Shown here piece by piece: positions 10,514-19,811 of a DNA stretch of 64,000 bases. Source of the DNA: Paractinoplanes bogorensis (GTDB taxonomy: Bacteria > Actinomycetota > Actinomycetes > Mycobacteriales > Micromonosporaceae); contig NZ_JAHKKG010000002.1 of NCBI RefSeq assembly GCF_018829635.1, positions 558,001 through 622,000 on the forward strand, given 5' to 3'. Every line of letters begins with the position of its first letter. Positions within the stretch are counted from its first letter, which is position 1. The translations under genes and the position numbers were made by a program. The notes under the pieces were generated by a model, which worked only from the letters and a program-made list of their open reading frames with translations, had not been told where the DNA came from and did no database searches.

Positions 10514-12286
10514 TCACTTGCCGTCGCTGGTGCCGAGGGCCTGGAAGTCGACCATGCCGAAGGCGTCGTGGATGTAGACGTTCGTCAGCCGCGGGTTGCG
10601 GTAGTTGAGCGCCTTGTCGACCACGAACGGCAGGAGGTACGCGCCTTCCATGGTCTTCTGGTTGATCTGCGCGTAGATCGCGGCGGCCTTGGCCGGGTCG
10701 GTCTCGCCGGCCGCGTCGTCGAACAGCTTGTCGATCGCCGGGTCCTTGACTTCGGCCCGGTTGAAGTTGCCGTTCTTGGTGATGTAACGGCTGTCGACGA
10801 TCGGCTGCATGTAGCCGGCACCAGTCGGGAAGTCGGCGCCCCAACCGGTGATGATGATGCCGTAACCGCGCTGCTTCACGATCTCGGGCGAGCCACCGAT
10901 GGCCGAGTCCTGCGCACCGTCGTACTGGTCGATCTTGGCGATGATGCCCACGGCCTTGAGCGAAGCCTGCAGGGCCTCCGCCGTCTTGACCTCGGCGTCA
11001 CGGTTGTTGCGAGCCGCGATCGTCACGTTGAAGCCGGTCGGCTTGCCACACGCGGCCAGGGCCTCCTTGGCCTTGTCGACCTGCGGCTTGCCCTGCTTGC
11101 GGTTGTACGGGTCGTAGTTCGCGTCCGAGCCCGCGATGTTCGGCGGGAGGATGCTGGTGCCGATGTCGCCACCCGCGAACTCGCCACCACGGGCCGCCTG
11201 CAGTGCAGTCGGGTCGGCGGCGTAGATGACGGCCTTACGGCAGTCGATGTTGTCCATCGGCGCGACCGGGGTCATGTCGGCGAACCGGAGGAAGCCCGTG
11301 GTCGGGGCGTCCGAGTTGGCCTTCAGGTTCGGGTCGGTCAGCAGCTTGGTGCGGGCCGCGGCCTGCACACCGGTCTGGCCGACGTCGAGGTCCGCCGTGC
11401 CGGCGAGCAGACGGTTGTCCAGGTCGTCGGCGTTGGTGGTGATGGTCAGGTTGATCGCGTCCGGCAGAGCCTTACGGATCGGGTCGGTGGCCGGGTCCCA
11501 GTTCGGGTTACGCACCCACGACACGCTCTTGCCGGGCTGGATGTCCTTGAACATGTACGGGCCCGAGGCCGCCGGCTTCGAGCCGTACTTGGCACCGGTG
11601 TCCCGCTTCTGCGGCACCGGGCCGGAGCCCGGCATGGCCAGCAGGTAGAGGAAGTCGGAGTACGGCTTGGCCAGCTTGAACACGATGGTCGAGTCGTCGG
11701 GCGTGGTGACCGACTTCAGGCCCAGCTTGTCCGGGGCGGTGTCCTTGTAGGGGCCGGTGTACTTCTGGCCCTGGTCGAGGACGTTCGGCAGGTAGTACGG
11801 GCCACCCGAGATCGTGTCGGTCGCCCACACGCGCTCGATGCCGTACTTGATGTCCTTCGACGTGATCGCGCTGCCGTCGTCGAACTTGATGCCCTGGCGC
11901 AGCTTGAAGGTGTAGGTCAGCTTGTCCGCGCTGATCTCCGGCTCGGCCTCGGCCAGGTCGGGCTGAAGCTTCAGGCCGTCCTTGCCCGGCGTGGCGGCGT
12001 AGTCCACCAGCTTGCGGGTGTAGAGACGGTTGAGGTTCCAGACGAACGCGTAGTAGCCGCGCGCCGGGTCCCAGCTGTCCGCGTCCTGCGACGACCAGAG
12101 GTTGAGCGTGCCGCCCTTGGTCGTGCTCGCGTTGACAACGCTCGTGATGGCCGCGCCGAACTCCGACTTGCCATTCGAACTGCTGCTGTTCTTGTTGTCG
12201 TCCGAGCCGCCACCGCACGCGGCGGTGGTGAGCCCGAGTGTAAGTGCGACGCCTGACGCCGCCAGCACCCTCATCTTGCGTGCCAC
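10514..12286 (-). CDS. dppA: Extracellular solute-binding lipoprotein (DppA/OppA family)
   Basis: Captures the substrate outside the membrane and hands it to the permeases. The 590-residue protein has a signal peptide with lipobox TAAC (cysteine near residue 24) and a Gly/Ser/Asn spacer. The SBP_bac_5 fold follows: GGTLNLWSSQDADSWDPARGYYAF at the start of the domain, LYTRKLVDY, YTFKLRQGIKFDDGSAITSKDIKYGIERV, and later RKAVIYAADP. Such proteins are about 500-600 residues. The gene lies between the two permease genes rather than at the operon start. Gaps are 103 nt to dppB and 78 nt to dppC, so it may have its own mRNA end or start to raise its dose. Confidence 0.92.
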   Translation of the reverse strand: MARKMRVLAASGVALTLGLTTAACGGGSDDNKNSSSSNGKSEFGAAITSVVNASTTKGGTLNLWSSQDADSWDPARGYYAFVWNLNRLYTRKLVDYAATPGKDGLKLQPDLAEAEPEISADKLTYTFKLRQGIKFDDGSAITSKDIKYGIERVWATDTISGGPYYLPNVLDQGQKYTGPYKDTAPDKLGLKSVTTPDDSTIVFKLAKPYSDFLYLLAMPGSGPVPQKRDTGAKYGSKPAASGPYMFKDIQPGKSVSWVRNPNWDPATDPIRKALPDAINLTITTNADDLDNRLLAGTADLDVGQTGVQAAARTKLLTDPNLKANSDAPTTGFLRFADMTPVAPMDNIDCRKAVIYAADPTALQAARGGEFAGGDIGTSILPPNIAGSDANYDPYNRKQGKPQVDKAKEALAACGKPTGFNVTIAARNNRDAEVKTAEALQASLKAVGIIAKIDQYDGAQDSAIGGSPEIVKQRGYGIIITGWGADFPTGAGYMQPIVDSRYITKNGNFNRAEVKDPAIDKLFDDAAGETDPAKAAAIYAQINQKTMEGAYLLPFVVDKALNYRNPRLTNVYIHDAFGMVDFQALGTSDGK

Positions 12287-12364
12287 CAGTTCTCCTACCT
12301 CCTCGAACAGCGAACCCGGCCGGTCCGCGGAAAAAATTGCGGTGGTGATGCCCGATCCCGCGGC

Positions 12365-13366
12365 TCAGCGAGCCTTGGGGTCGAGTGCGTCGCGCAGGCC
12401 GTCGCCGAACAGGTTGAAGGCCAGCACGGTAATGAAGATCACTCCACCCGGAATGATCATGTACATGGGGTCGATCTGGTAGAAGGTGACCGCGTCCGAC
12501 AACATGCCGCCCCAGGACGGGTTCGGCGGCGGGATACCGACGCCGAGGAAGCTCAGTGCCGCCTCGGTCAGGATGTTGGTCGGGATGATCAGCGTCGTGT
12601 AGACGAGGATCGGGGCGGCCAGGTTCGGCAGCAGTTCGCGGAACAGGATGCGGCCGGAACGGGCGCCCAGGCTGCGCGAGGCTTCGACGAACTCGCGTTC
12701 GCGCAGCGACAGCGTCTGCCCGCGGACGATCCGGCCGATGTAGGGCCAGCCGAAGAAGCCGATGACGCCGACCAGGACGAAGACCCGGGACCAGCGGTCA
12801 CCGAGCCCGAAGAACGTGTCGGGCAGGACCGACAGCAGCGCGATCGCGAAGAGCAGCTGCGGGAAGGCCAGCAGGAAGTCCATGATCCGGCTGATCACCG
12901 AGTCGACCCAGCCACCGAGGAAGCCGGCCATCAGGCCGAAGACCGTGCCGAGGATCGTCGAGACGAAAGCCGAGAGGAACGCGACCGACAGCGTGGTCTG
13001 CGCGCCGTAGATGATCCGGCTGAAGATGTCGCGGCCGGACTGCGGCTCGACGCCCAGCAGGAACTCCCGGCTGATGCCGCCGAGCTTGCCGAGCGGCGTG
13101 CTCAGGGTGGGATCGAGCTGATCGATGTGCGGCTCGTCGAACGGATGGCCGAACCATTTGATCAGCAGCGGGGCGAGAACCGCCACGAGGATCAGGAAGA
13201 TCACGACGCAAGCGCCGGCGATCGCGACCTTGTCCTTCTTGAGACGGCGCCAGGCGATCTGCTTCAGCGATCGTCCGGCAATAGCCTTCTCACCGGGACG
13301 TTCGGCCGCGTCGGCGGTCGGAGCCGTCGACTCATCCGTGATCGACGCCTCTGGGCCTAGCGACAT
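12365..13366 (-). CDS. dppC: Peptide ABC transporter permease (DppC type)
   Basis: Second membrane subunit of the importer, 333 residues. About 40 charged cytoplasmic residues precede the family motif (AWRRLKKDKVAIAGACVVIFLILVAV), the first helix and the OppC N-terminal domain. Five more hydrophobic segments follow. The coupling EAA loop is EFVEASRSLGARSGRILFRELLPN, and SFLGVGIPPPNPSWGGML is the conserved C-terminal signature. It is the first gene of the operon, an unusual order (C-A-B-D-F), with GGGAGAGGA about 12 nt upstream. The promoter must lie in 13367-13776. Confidence 0.92.
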   Translation of the reverse strand: MSLGPEASITDESTAPTADAAERPGEKAIAGRSLKQIAWRRLKKDKVAIAGACVVIFLILVAVLAPLLIKWFGHPFDEPHIDQLDPTLSTPLGKLGGISREFLLGVEPQSGRDIFSRIIYGAQTTLSVAFLSAFVSTILGTVFGLMAGFLGGWVDSVISRIMDFLLAFPQLLFAIALLSVLPDTFFGLGDRWSRVFVLVGVIGFFGWPYIGRIVRGQTLSLREREFVEASRSLGARSGRILFRELLPNLAAPILVYTTLIIPTNILTEAALSFLGVGIPPPNPSWGGMLSDAVTFYQIDPMYMIIPGGVIFITVLAFNLFGDGLRDALDPKAR

Positions 13367-13776
13367 CTAAGCGCCGGTCCTCTCCCGGCGGCCGGACGAG
13401 CATGAGGTCCACGGCCACCGGCGCGCAGAAGAGACGAACCCCCCGCACTGACCGGATGACGATGGCCCACGCAGCGAACGGCAACCGATCGGTTATCGCA
13501 TGCCTCGAGTGCCCGACCCTCGTCGCACCGGTCAGATCAGACCGCTGCCACGAAGGCACTCGACGGCGGGTGTGCCGCCATCGGAGGAACACTCACCTAC
13601 TGCGGTGCTTCAGGTCAAGTTCACCGACCGCACACGCACGGTTCCGTGTCCCCGTCGTGATGTGACCGTGACCTGCCGCTCCGACCAAACGGAAACTACC
13701 GTGTAGATGTCTTTTGAGGAGCGATTCCCGACCAAAACGCTATCTCTTCGTGATCATACGATCACGTTATGTACCT
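13367..13776. other. Intergenic region upstream of the dpp operon
   Basis: This 410-bp stretch lies between the dpp operon start and the 3' end of recR. It should hold the dpp promoter. I see no ORF with coding character. An inverted repeat CGTGATC-ATAC-GATCACG (13749-13766) beside the recR stop is the only clear symmetric element. It has no U-run, so it may be an operator or an mRNA-end hairpin. The DNA is clearly more A/T-rich from about 13680 to 13790. Confidence 0.45.
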
Positions 13777-14370
13777 CTAAACGGCGCGACGACCCTCGAA
13801 GGCGCGACCGAGGGTAATTTCGTCCGCATACTCAAGGTCACCACCAACCGGCAGACCACTTGCCAATCTTGTGACAGCAATCCCCATCGGTTTGACCATC
13901 AGTGCAAGATAGGTCGCGGTGGCTTCACCCTCCGTGTTCGGGTCGGTGGCCAGGATCAATTCCTTGACCTCTCCCGTGCCGAGCCGCAGGAGCAGTTCGC
14001 GAATGCGCAGATTGTCCGGCCCGATTCCCTCGAGCGGATTGATCGCCCCACCGAGCACGTGATAGCGGCCCCGGAATTCCCCGGTCCGCTCGATCGCCAC
14101 CACATCCTTGGGCTCCTCCACCACACACAACACCTCGTTGGTGCGGCGCGGATCGCGGCAGACCCGGCACTGCTCCGACTCGGCCACGTTGAAGCAGGTG
14201 GTGCAGAACCGCACCAGCTCCTTGACCTTGCGCAGCGCAGTGGACAGCCGGTTGACGTCGGCCGGGTCGGCCGACAGAACGTGGAACGCGATCCGCTGGG
14301 CGCTCTTCGGGCCCACGCCCGGCAGCCGCCCCAGCTCGTCGATCAGATCCTGGATGGCGCCCTCGTACAC
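13777..14370 (-). CDS. recR: Recombination protein RecR
   Basis: Acts with RecF/RecO to load RecA at gapped DNA. The 197-residue product starts [30 protein letters not shown], the family's N-terminal helix-hairpin-helix. It has the four-cysteine zinc finger CTTCFN...CRVC (near residues 55-70) and a Toprim domain ([44 protein letters not shown]). The GTG at 14370 was chosen because the family begins there; the longer open frame upstream lies inside ybaB. It starts 4 nt after the ybaB stop, giving the classic ybaB-recR operon downstream of dnaX. Confidence 0.95.
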   Translation of the reverse strand: MYEGAIQDLIDELGRLPGVGPKSAQRIAFHVLSADPADVNRLSTALRKVKELVRFCTTCFNVAESEQCRVCRDPRRTNEVLCVVEEPKDVVAIERTGEFRGRYHVLGGAINPLEGIGPDNLRIRELLLRLGTGEVKELILATDPNTEGEATATYLALMVKPMGIAVTRLASGLPVGGDLEYADEITLGRAFEGRRAV

Positions 14371-14374
14371 GCGA

Positions 14375-14698
14375 TCAGAACCCCGGCAGGGAGAGGCCGC
14401 CCGTGGCCGGCCCCATCTTTTCCTCGGTGAGCTCCCGCTGCGCCTCGGCCGCGTTGTGGATCGCCGCCAGCACCAGATCCTCGAGAGTCTCGACATCATC
14501 GGCGTCGACCGCCTTGGGGTCGATCTTCACCGACTTGTACTCACCGAGCCCCGTCACGGTCACGGTGACAAGCCCGCCGCCGGCCGTGCCGGTCAGCTCG
14601 GCCTCGGCCAGCTCAGCCTGCGCCTGCGCAACCTGCTGCTGCATCTTCTGCGCCTGCTTCATGATCTGCTGCATGTTCGGCTGTCCACCGGGCCGCAT
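14375..14698 (-). CDS. ybaB: YbaB/EbfC nucleoid-associated protein
   Basis: A 107-residue DNA-binding protein of the YbaB/EbfC family, a dimer with tweezer-like shape that coats nucleoid DNA. The sequence shows the Gln-rich N-terminal helix ([38 protein letters not shown]) and the core [30 protein letters not shown], then a short Gly-rich tail. GAGGAGC lies upstream of the ATG at 14698. It sits between dnaX and recR, the order found across many bacteria, although here more than 500 bp including a 19-bp tandem repeat separate it from dnaX. Confidence 0.93.
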   Translation of the reverse strand: MRPGGQPNMQQIMKQAQKMQQQVAQAQAELAEAELTGTAGGGLVTVTVTGLGEYKSVKIDPKAVDADDVETLEDLVLAAIHNAAEAQRELTEEKMGPATGGLSLPGF

Positions 14699-15235
14699 GG
14701 CACCGCTCCTCAAACTCTGCTCGGAAGTCACTGATCTGCGCTGAAGCCCGTCGATCCCACCCGGGTCACCACAATCGCCGCCCAGCGTAGCCGCCGCGCA
14801 CGCACACGACACCACACGCCACTCGAGACCAAACCCCTCTTCCCGTACGGGTCCAGGAGCGAGACAACCGCACCATCAGATACGGATCACCGGTTCCTCC
14901 GGCGCCGACGAGGCCCGCGACCTGGCCCCGCTGATCCGGGCCGAACCGGGCCCAGGGACCGGCATCCGCAATGCTCACGCGGGCGTGGGCTGCTCAGGCG
15001 GGCGTGGGCTGCTCAGGCGGGCGTGGGCTGCTCAGGCGGGCGTGGGCTGCTCAGGCGGGCGTGGGCTTCTCACGCGGGCGTGGGCTTCTCACGCGGGCGT
15101 GGGCTTCTCACGCGGGCGTGGGCTTCTCACGCGGGCGTGGGCTTCTCACGCGGGCGTGGGCTTCTCACGCGGGCGTGGGCTTCTCACGCGGGCGTGGGCC
15201 CGGACGAGCCGGACCGCGGCACGGTCGCCGTGCGG
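14699..15235. other. dnaX-ybaB spacer containing a tandem repeat
   Basis: A 537-bp gap within the otherwise tight dnaX-ybaB-recR block. It holds a CCCGTACGGG palindrome (14842-14851) and the 12-unit 19-bp repeat array. Several reading frames stay open through the array only because it lacks stop codons. The 19-bp period shifts frame at every unit, so I do not call a gene here. Confidence 0.6.
14973..15200. repeat. Tandem repeat: 12 units of 19 bp
   Basis: Twelve head-to-tail 19-bp units fill 228 bp exactly. Unit 1 (14973) reads gctcacgcgggcgtgggct. Units 2-5 (14992-15067) are gctcaggcgggcgtgggct. Units 6-12 (15068-15200) are tctcacgcgggcgtgggct, with a final c. The two variant blocks are each internally identical, which points to recent block-wise expansion by slippage. 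The array ends 36 bp from the dnaX stop. Confidence 0.95.
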
Positions 15236-18200
15236 TCAGCTCTCGCCGATCTTCTCGGCGCCGAATGCCTCCTGGAGCAGCCGCATCGCCTGCTGTTCGC
15301 TGCTCTCGCGGGCGGTCTTCTCGTCGACGACGTCGTCGAGCGGCTCGTCCCCCGGGTCGAAGCCCTCGAACCCGCCGCCGCCCCGCTTTCCCGGCGGACC
15401 GTCGAACTCGGGGTCGTAGGGCGCCTCCTCCGCGGGCGAGCCGTCGGACCAGGCCTCGTCCGCCGGTTTGGCCGCCGGCCGAGTTCCCGCGGCTCCCCGG
15501 GCTGCCGCCGCCCGAGCCGCCGCGAGCCCACCGGTCGCCGCCGCGCGGCCTCCAGTCGCCGGGGCAGGCGCAGTCCCGCCGCCGGTAGCACTGGACGTGG
15601 TCGCGCCGCCGGCCACAGTCGTCCCCGGGCCCGTGGCCCGCGCACCGGCAGCACGGGCCGCAGCCCGCGCCGCGGCCATGGCGGCACTCCCTGAAGCGGC
15701 TACGGCCGAAGCGCTTTCCGGACCAGCCTCAGACGTGCTTGCCGCTTGCTCACCGGCGGGGATCCGGGCGGCATCGCCGTTCGCCAGGCCGGACCCGCCC
15801 GCCACGCCTCCATCAGTGGTCGAAACGTCGACCGCCGACTCACGAACAGTCCCTCCACCCGGGACCGCGCTGTCGGTACCACTGGTTCCGACCTGTTCCC
15901 CGCCCGGTCCCGACCTCACGTCGTCAACACCGTTCGGCATCTGCGCCCCGGGCTCGAGGCCGGCGGCGGCCCCCTCAGCCGCGTCGCCTGAGCCCATTCC
16001 GCCGGAAGCGGCACCGCCCCAGGTGGCTTCACCGGGTGTGGCGTTGTCAGGCGCGACATCCCAAGCGCCATCAACGGCACCGCCCGAGACTGCACCGCCC
16101 GAGACTGCAGCAGCCGAGACAGCATCGCCCGGAGCGGCACCGCCGGAGATGGGAGCAGCGGCAGTCGAGGCTGCGATGCCGGCGCGGCCACCTACATCGG
16201 TCGTCGACGAGGCACCCGCATCGGACGGACCAGTCGGGATCGCGCGGACCTCCGGCCAGCCACCGTCGTCGTCCTCATCATCCTCGACGGCTGAGGCGGA
16301 TGGCCGGGCCGAGGCGCCGCCCGGCCGGGCCGGTTCTGGCCAATCGTCGTCGCCGTCCGAGGACGCCGGCTGCGGACGCTGGGCGTCCGGCGCTCGACCG
16401 GCCGACGCGGGCCCACCCGGCCACTCGTCATCGCCGCCGGAGGACGCCACCTCCGGTTGAGGCTGTGGGGTGTGCGGCACTCGCTCGGCCGACGCAGGCC
16501 GATGGTCGCCGCCGGAGGACGCCGCCTCCAAATGCGAGCGCTGAGTGTCCGAAGCTCGACCATCGCCGTTGGAGGCGGCCGGCTGCGAACGCTGGGCGTC
16601 CGGCGCTCGACCGGCCGACGCGGGGTGACCTGGCCAATCGTCGTCACTGCCGGAGGACGCCGCCTCCGGCTGGGGACGCTGGGTGTGTGGCGCCCGGCCG
16701 GCCGGCGCGGGCTGAGCGGCGGCTGCATCGGGGCGAGCCTGGGCCTGCCGTGGCGCGGGCGCGTCGGGGCGCTGCGCGGCCGTGGTCTGGTTGCGTCCTG
16801 TCGGGCGGCGTCCGCCGTCGCGGCCCGGCCCCTCGGAGCCGGCCGCGATCGCTCCGGCCTCCCCGGCCACCTCGCACCGGATCTCCCAACGGCCACCGAG
16901 CACCTCGTAGAGCGCGTTGGCGATCAGCTCGGCACCCTGGTTGATCGCCTGGGCATGGGCGGGCCAGCGGGCGGTCAACACAACGGTGTGACCGTCGAGC
17001 GCGCTCACATTCGTGTCTCGGGCCATGGCGTGCACCCGCACGGCCCCGCGCTGCTTCTTCACCTCGGCGAGTACCTCGGGCCAGACCTGTCGGACTGCCT
17101 GAACCGTCAACTGCCCCGGACCGGCCGCGGCCGCCTCGACCGCCGCCGCCACCGGTTCCTCGGGCGCATCCGGAATGACTCCGACCGGCTCCGCCCCGGC
17201 CGCAGCAGCGGGCGACACCGGCCGGGCGGCAGAAGACCCGGCCGCGGCGACGGGCGAGACCGGGCGGGCGGCTGCGGACTCCGGCTGTGCGGAGGACACG
17301 GCAGCGCCCTCGGGTGTCGACGGGCCGGAACGCTCAGGTGCCGCGGCGGCGACGGTCGGCTGCGCCTGGGACACCGACGCGGCGACCGATCCGGCCGTGG
17401 CCGCGGTGCTGGCGGAGGCTGCGGCGTCGTAGTGCGGCTCGTCCGGCTCCGGCTCGTCGTCCCATGGCGGGTCGTCATAGTTGTCGGCATCAGCACCCGG
17501 CATGGGTCCGCCGTCGGCTACGGCATTCCAGTTGGGTGCGGACGGATCGACGGCGGCACCGGGCACACCACTTACCGGCGTGGCCGCGTCGGGGGCAGCG
17601 CTGACCGGCATGGCCGATACCGGAGCCGCCGACGACTGAGCCGCTGCGGGCGCAGCTGACACCGGAGCCGTGGGAGTGACGCTTACCGGCGCGGCCGACA
17701 CCGGCACGGCGGGAGCGGAGCTCACCGGCGCTGCAGGTATGGCACTCGCCGGAGCGGCCGACACCGGTGCTGCAGTAGGGGAACTCACCGGTGCGGTGGG
17801 AGCGGCGCTCACCGGCGCGGTGGGCGTGGGCACGGAGGTGTCGGCCTGAGCCGGCGACCCGCCGTCGGCCGGAGCGGCCGCGCCCGCCGCACCAACGGGG
17901 CCTGCGGCCGGGACCGCGCTGGCCGGGGCGACCGAACCGCCCGCCTGCCCCCGCGCCGTGGAACCGCGGGTAGCTGCGGCACCCCGCTTGGCCGCAGCCA
18001 TGGCGGCCGCCTTGGCAGCGGACCGACCGCCGCCGTCGCCGGCCGGAGCGGCGGGCGCAGCCGCGACGGCGGGAGCAGCGGGAGCAGCGGCCGCGCCCCC
18101 CGGAGCTGCCTCGGGCAAGGTCAGCGGCTCGCCACCCAGCGCGAACCGCCGCTCCATGCGCTCGAGACGCTGCAGCAGGGCGCCCGTCGAATCTTCGGCG

Positions 18201-19297
18201 CCGGGCAGCAGCATGCGCGCCGTGATCAGCTCGAGCAGCAGCCGCGGGGCGGTCGTGCCGCGCATGTCGACCAGGCCGTTGTGCACGATGTCGGCGCAGC
18301 GCGACAGCATCGCCGGGCCGAGGCGGGCCGCCTGGGCGCCCATCGCCTCGAGCTGGTCGGCCGGGCCGTCGATGAGGCCCTTGGACACCGCGTCGGGCAC
18401 CTGCTGCAGGACGATCAGGTCGCGGAAACGCTCGAGCAGGTCGGACGCGAACCGCCGCGGGTCGTGGCCGGCCTCGGCGACCCGGTCGATCGTCGAGTAG
18501 GCCGCCGCGCCGTCGCCCACCGCCAGGGCGTCGCACATCTCGTCGATCAGCGTGACGTCGGTGACTCCGAGCAGCGCGACCGCCCGGGCGTAGCTGACGC
18601 CGTCGGGACCGGCGCCGGCGATCATCTGATCGAGAACGGACAGCGTGTCGCGTGCGCTGCCGCCGCCGGCGCGCACCACCAGCGGCAGCACGGCCGGCTC
18701 GACCTGAACGCCCTCGGCGTCGGTGAGCTGCTGCAGATAGGGCCGCAGGACCGCGGGCGGAATCAGCCGGAAGGGGTAATGGTGGGTGCGCGACCGGATG
18801 GTGCCGAGCACCTTTTCCGGTTCGGTGGTGGCGAAGATGAACTTCACGTATTCCGGCGGCTCTTCGACCAGCTTGAGCAGCGCGTTGAAGCCGGCCGACG
18901 AGACCATGTGGGCCTCGTCGATCACGTAGATCTTGTAGCGGCTGTTGGCCGGCGCGAAGAACGCCTTTTCGCGCAGCTCACGGGCGTCGTCGACACCACC
19001 GTGGCTGGCCGCGTCGATCTCGATGACGTCGATCGAGCCGGCGCCGTCGTTGGCCAGCGAACGACACGAGGTGCAGACCCCGCACGGCTCGGGCGTGGGG
19101 CCCTGCTCGCAGTTGAGCGAGCGGGCCAGGATGCGCGCGCTCGACGTCTTGCCGCAGCCGCGGGGGCCGGAGAAGAGGTAGGCATGGTGGATCCGGCCAC
19201 TGCGCAGCGCCTGCGACAGCGGCTCGGTGACGTGTTCCTGCCCGATGACCTCGGCGAACGTGCGCGGACGGTACTTGCGGTATAGCGCGAGTGCCAC
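15236..19297 (-). CDS. dnaX: DNA polymerase III subunit gamma/tau, with a giant C-terminal tail
   Basis: Clamp-loader ATPase. The protein starts MALALYRKYRPRTFAEVIGQEHV and has Walker A SGPRGCGKTS (near residue 44), the zinc-binding cysteines CEQGPTPEPCGVCTSC, Walker B VIDEAH, and SARDTLSVLDQ. This is the usual 370-residue gamma core, ending near QRLERMERRFALGGE. Residues about 395-740 are Ala/Pro/Ser-rich linker. A compact tau-like domain (VQAVRQVWPEVLAEVKKQRGAVRVHAM ... GGRWEIRCEV) lies at about 735-820. More than 500 low-complexity residues follow, including repeats of the type PASAGRAPDAQR. At 1353 residues it is roughly twice the usual actinobacterial size. The start codon is canonical. 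Confidence 0.93.
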   Translation of the reverse strand: MALALYRKYRPRTFAEVIGQEHVTEPLSQALRSGRIHHAYLFSGPRGCGKTSSARILARSLNCEQGPTPEPCGVCTSCRSLANDGAGSIDVIEIDAASHGGVDDARELREKAFFAPANSRYKIYVIDEAHMVSSAGFNALLKLVEEPPEYVKFIFATTEPEKVLGTIRSRTHHYPFRLIPPAVLRPYLQQLTDAEGVQVEPAVLPLVVRAGGGSARDTLSVLDQMIAGAGPDGVSYARAVALLGVTDVTLIDEMCDALAVGDGAAAYSTIDRVAEAGHDPRRFASDLLERFRDLIVLQQVPDAVSKGLIDGPADQLEAMGAQAARLGPAMLSRCADIVHNGLVDMRGTTAPRLLLELITARMLLPGAEDSTGALLQRLERMERRFALGGEPLTLPEAAPGGAAAAPAAPAVAAAPAAPAGDGGGRSAAKAAAMAAAKRGAAATRGSTARGQAGGSVAPASAVPAAGPVGAAGAAAPADGGSPAQADTSVPTPTAPVSAAPTAPVSSPTAAPVSAAPASAIPAAPVSSAPAVPVSAAPVSVTPTAPVSAAPAAAQSSAAPVSAMPVSAAPDAATPVSGVPGAAVDPSAPNWNAVADGGPMPGADADNYDDPPWDDEPEPDEPHYDAAASASTAATAGSVAASVSQAQPTVAAAAPERSGPSTPEGAAVSSAQPESAAARPVSPVAAAGSSAARPVSPAAAAGAEPVGVIPDAPEEPVAAAVEAAAAGPGQLTVQAVRQVWPEVLAEVKKQRGAVRVHAMARDTNVSALDGHTVVLTARWPAHAQAINQGAELIANALYEVLGGRWEIRCEVAGEAGAIAAGSEGPGRDGGRRPTGRNQTTAAQRPDAPAPRQAQARPDAAAAQPAPAGRAPHTQRPQPEAASSGSDDDWPGHPASAGRAPDAQRSQPAASNGDGRASDTQRSHLEAASSGGDHRPASAERVPHTPQPQPEVASSGGDDEWPGGPASAGRAPDAQRPQPASSDGDDDWPEPARPGGASARPSASAVEDDEDDDGGWPEVRAIPTGPSDAGASSTTDVGGRAGIAASTAAAPISGGAAPGDAVSAAAVSGGAVSGGAVDGAWDVAPDNATPGEATWGGAASGGMGSGDAAEGAAAGLEPGAQMPNGVDDVRSGPGGEQVGTSGTDSAVPGGGTVRESAVDVSTTDGGVAGGSGLANGDAARIPAGEQAASTSEAGPESASAVAASGSAAMAAARAAARAAGARATGPGTTVAGGATTSSATGGGTAPAPATGGRAAATGGLAAARAAAARGAAGTRPAAKPADEAWSDGSPAEEAPYDPEFDGPPGKRGGGGFEGFDPGDEPLDDVVDEKTARESSEQQAMRLLQEAFGAEKIGES

Positions 19298-19389
19298 TGG
19301 TGCCCCTCCTCGACGACCGCGCCATTGTCCGTCGGGGGTACGACAAGAACCAACCCGGGCCCCCGGACGGGGAGCAGGCAGAGGGAGAC

Positions 19390-19396
19390 AAAAAAG
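19390..19396 (-). terminator. U-run ending the SRP RNA
   Basis: Six A residues on the plus strand (about 19390-19395) give a U6 run at the 3' end of the minus-strand SRP RNA. It directly follows the closing stem arm of that RNA, whose GC-rich base helix can act as the terminator hairpin. Confidence 0.6.
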
Positions 19397-19487
19397 GGCT
19401 CCCCGTGCACCCGTCAGAGCCCGCTTATCCTTGCTGCCTTCCGGCCCTGGGGAGGTTCACGAGATACACGCCGCACGAGGAGCTACC
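19396..19487 (-). ncRNA. ffs: Signal recognition particle RNA, bacterial small type (4.5S)
   Basis: RNA core of the signal recognition particle, which with Ffh targets nascent membrane proteins. On the minus strand the conserved domain IV tip is visible: ACCUCCCCAGGGCCGGAAGG followed by CAGCAAGG, with the GGAA tetraloop and asymmetric bulge. The ends pair as gctcctcgtgc (19483-19473) with gcacggggagc (19408-19398), closing a single long hairpin of about 92 nt. That is the small SRP RNA form. The exact 5' end is estimated from pairing. It lies just upstream of dnaX on the same strand, a usual actinobacterial location. Confidence 0.9.
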
Positions 19488-19566
19488 AAGAGCGTACCCG
19501 GTGCCCCGGACCGATGAGGCGGGGACCCATGCGTCCGTCGACCCACGTGTCTGTATCCTGGCTCAC

Positions 19567-19654
19567 GGAGGATTCGCCTAGAGGCCTAGGGCGCACGCTT
19601 GGAAAGCGTGTTGGGTTCACACCCTCACGAGTTCGAATCTCGTATCCTCCGCCA
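19567..19654 (+). tRNA. tRNA-Ser (anticodon GGA)
   Basis: An 88-nt class II tRNA. The acceptor stem GGAGGAT pairs with ATCCTCC (19644-19650). The anticodon arm CACGC-TTGGAAA-GCGTG has anticodon GGA, reading UCC/UCU. A long variable arm (TTGGGTTCACACCCTC) and T arm CGAGTTCGAATCTCG follow. The 3' CCA is encoded at 19652-19654. A hairpin terminator follows at 19699. Confidence 0.96.
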
Positions 19655-19698
19655 AGCGGGAGCCAAAGCCGAAGCAGCAGCTGAAGCCGAAGCATGCA

Positions 19699-19729
19699 AA
19701 GAGCCGGACCCCAGAGGGGCCCGGCTCTT
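19699..19729 (+). terminator. Terminator after tRNA-Ser(GGA)
   Basis: AAGAGCCGG-A-CCCC and GGGG-C-CCGGCTCTT form a near-perfect GC-rich hairpin with an AGA loop. Only a short T-containing tail follows. It lies 45 nt after the tRNA 3' end with no gene between. Confidence 0.7.
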
Positions 19730-19811
19730 GTCGTAGAGGGCGACGCTGAGATGCGCAGAGGGCGACGCCGAGAAGTAGGAGCCGACGGCCAGAAGCAGGA
19801 GCCGGCCGGGG

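Noticed and set aside
14766..14978. 70-codon minus-strand ORF between dnaX and ybaB
   Set aside because: Arg/Gly/Trp-rich composition, no SD, and it runs into the repeat array.
14973..15200. CRISPR array
   Set aside because: Units are contiguous with no spacers and no cas genes are nearby.
14971..15588. Repeat-encoded ORFs (WAAQAG, WASHAG type) over the 19-bp array
   Set aside because: 19 is not divisible by 3, so frames rotate each unit; no promoter or SD, and the frame continues as a shadow of dnaX.
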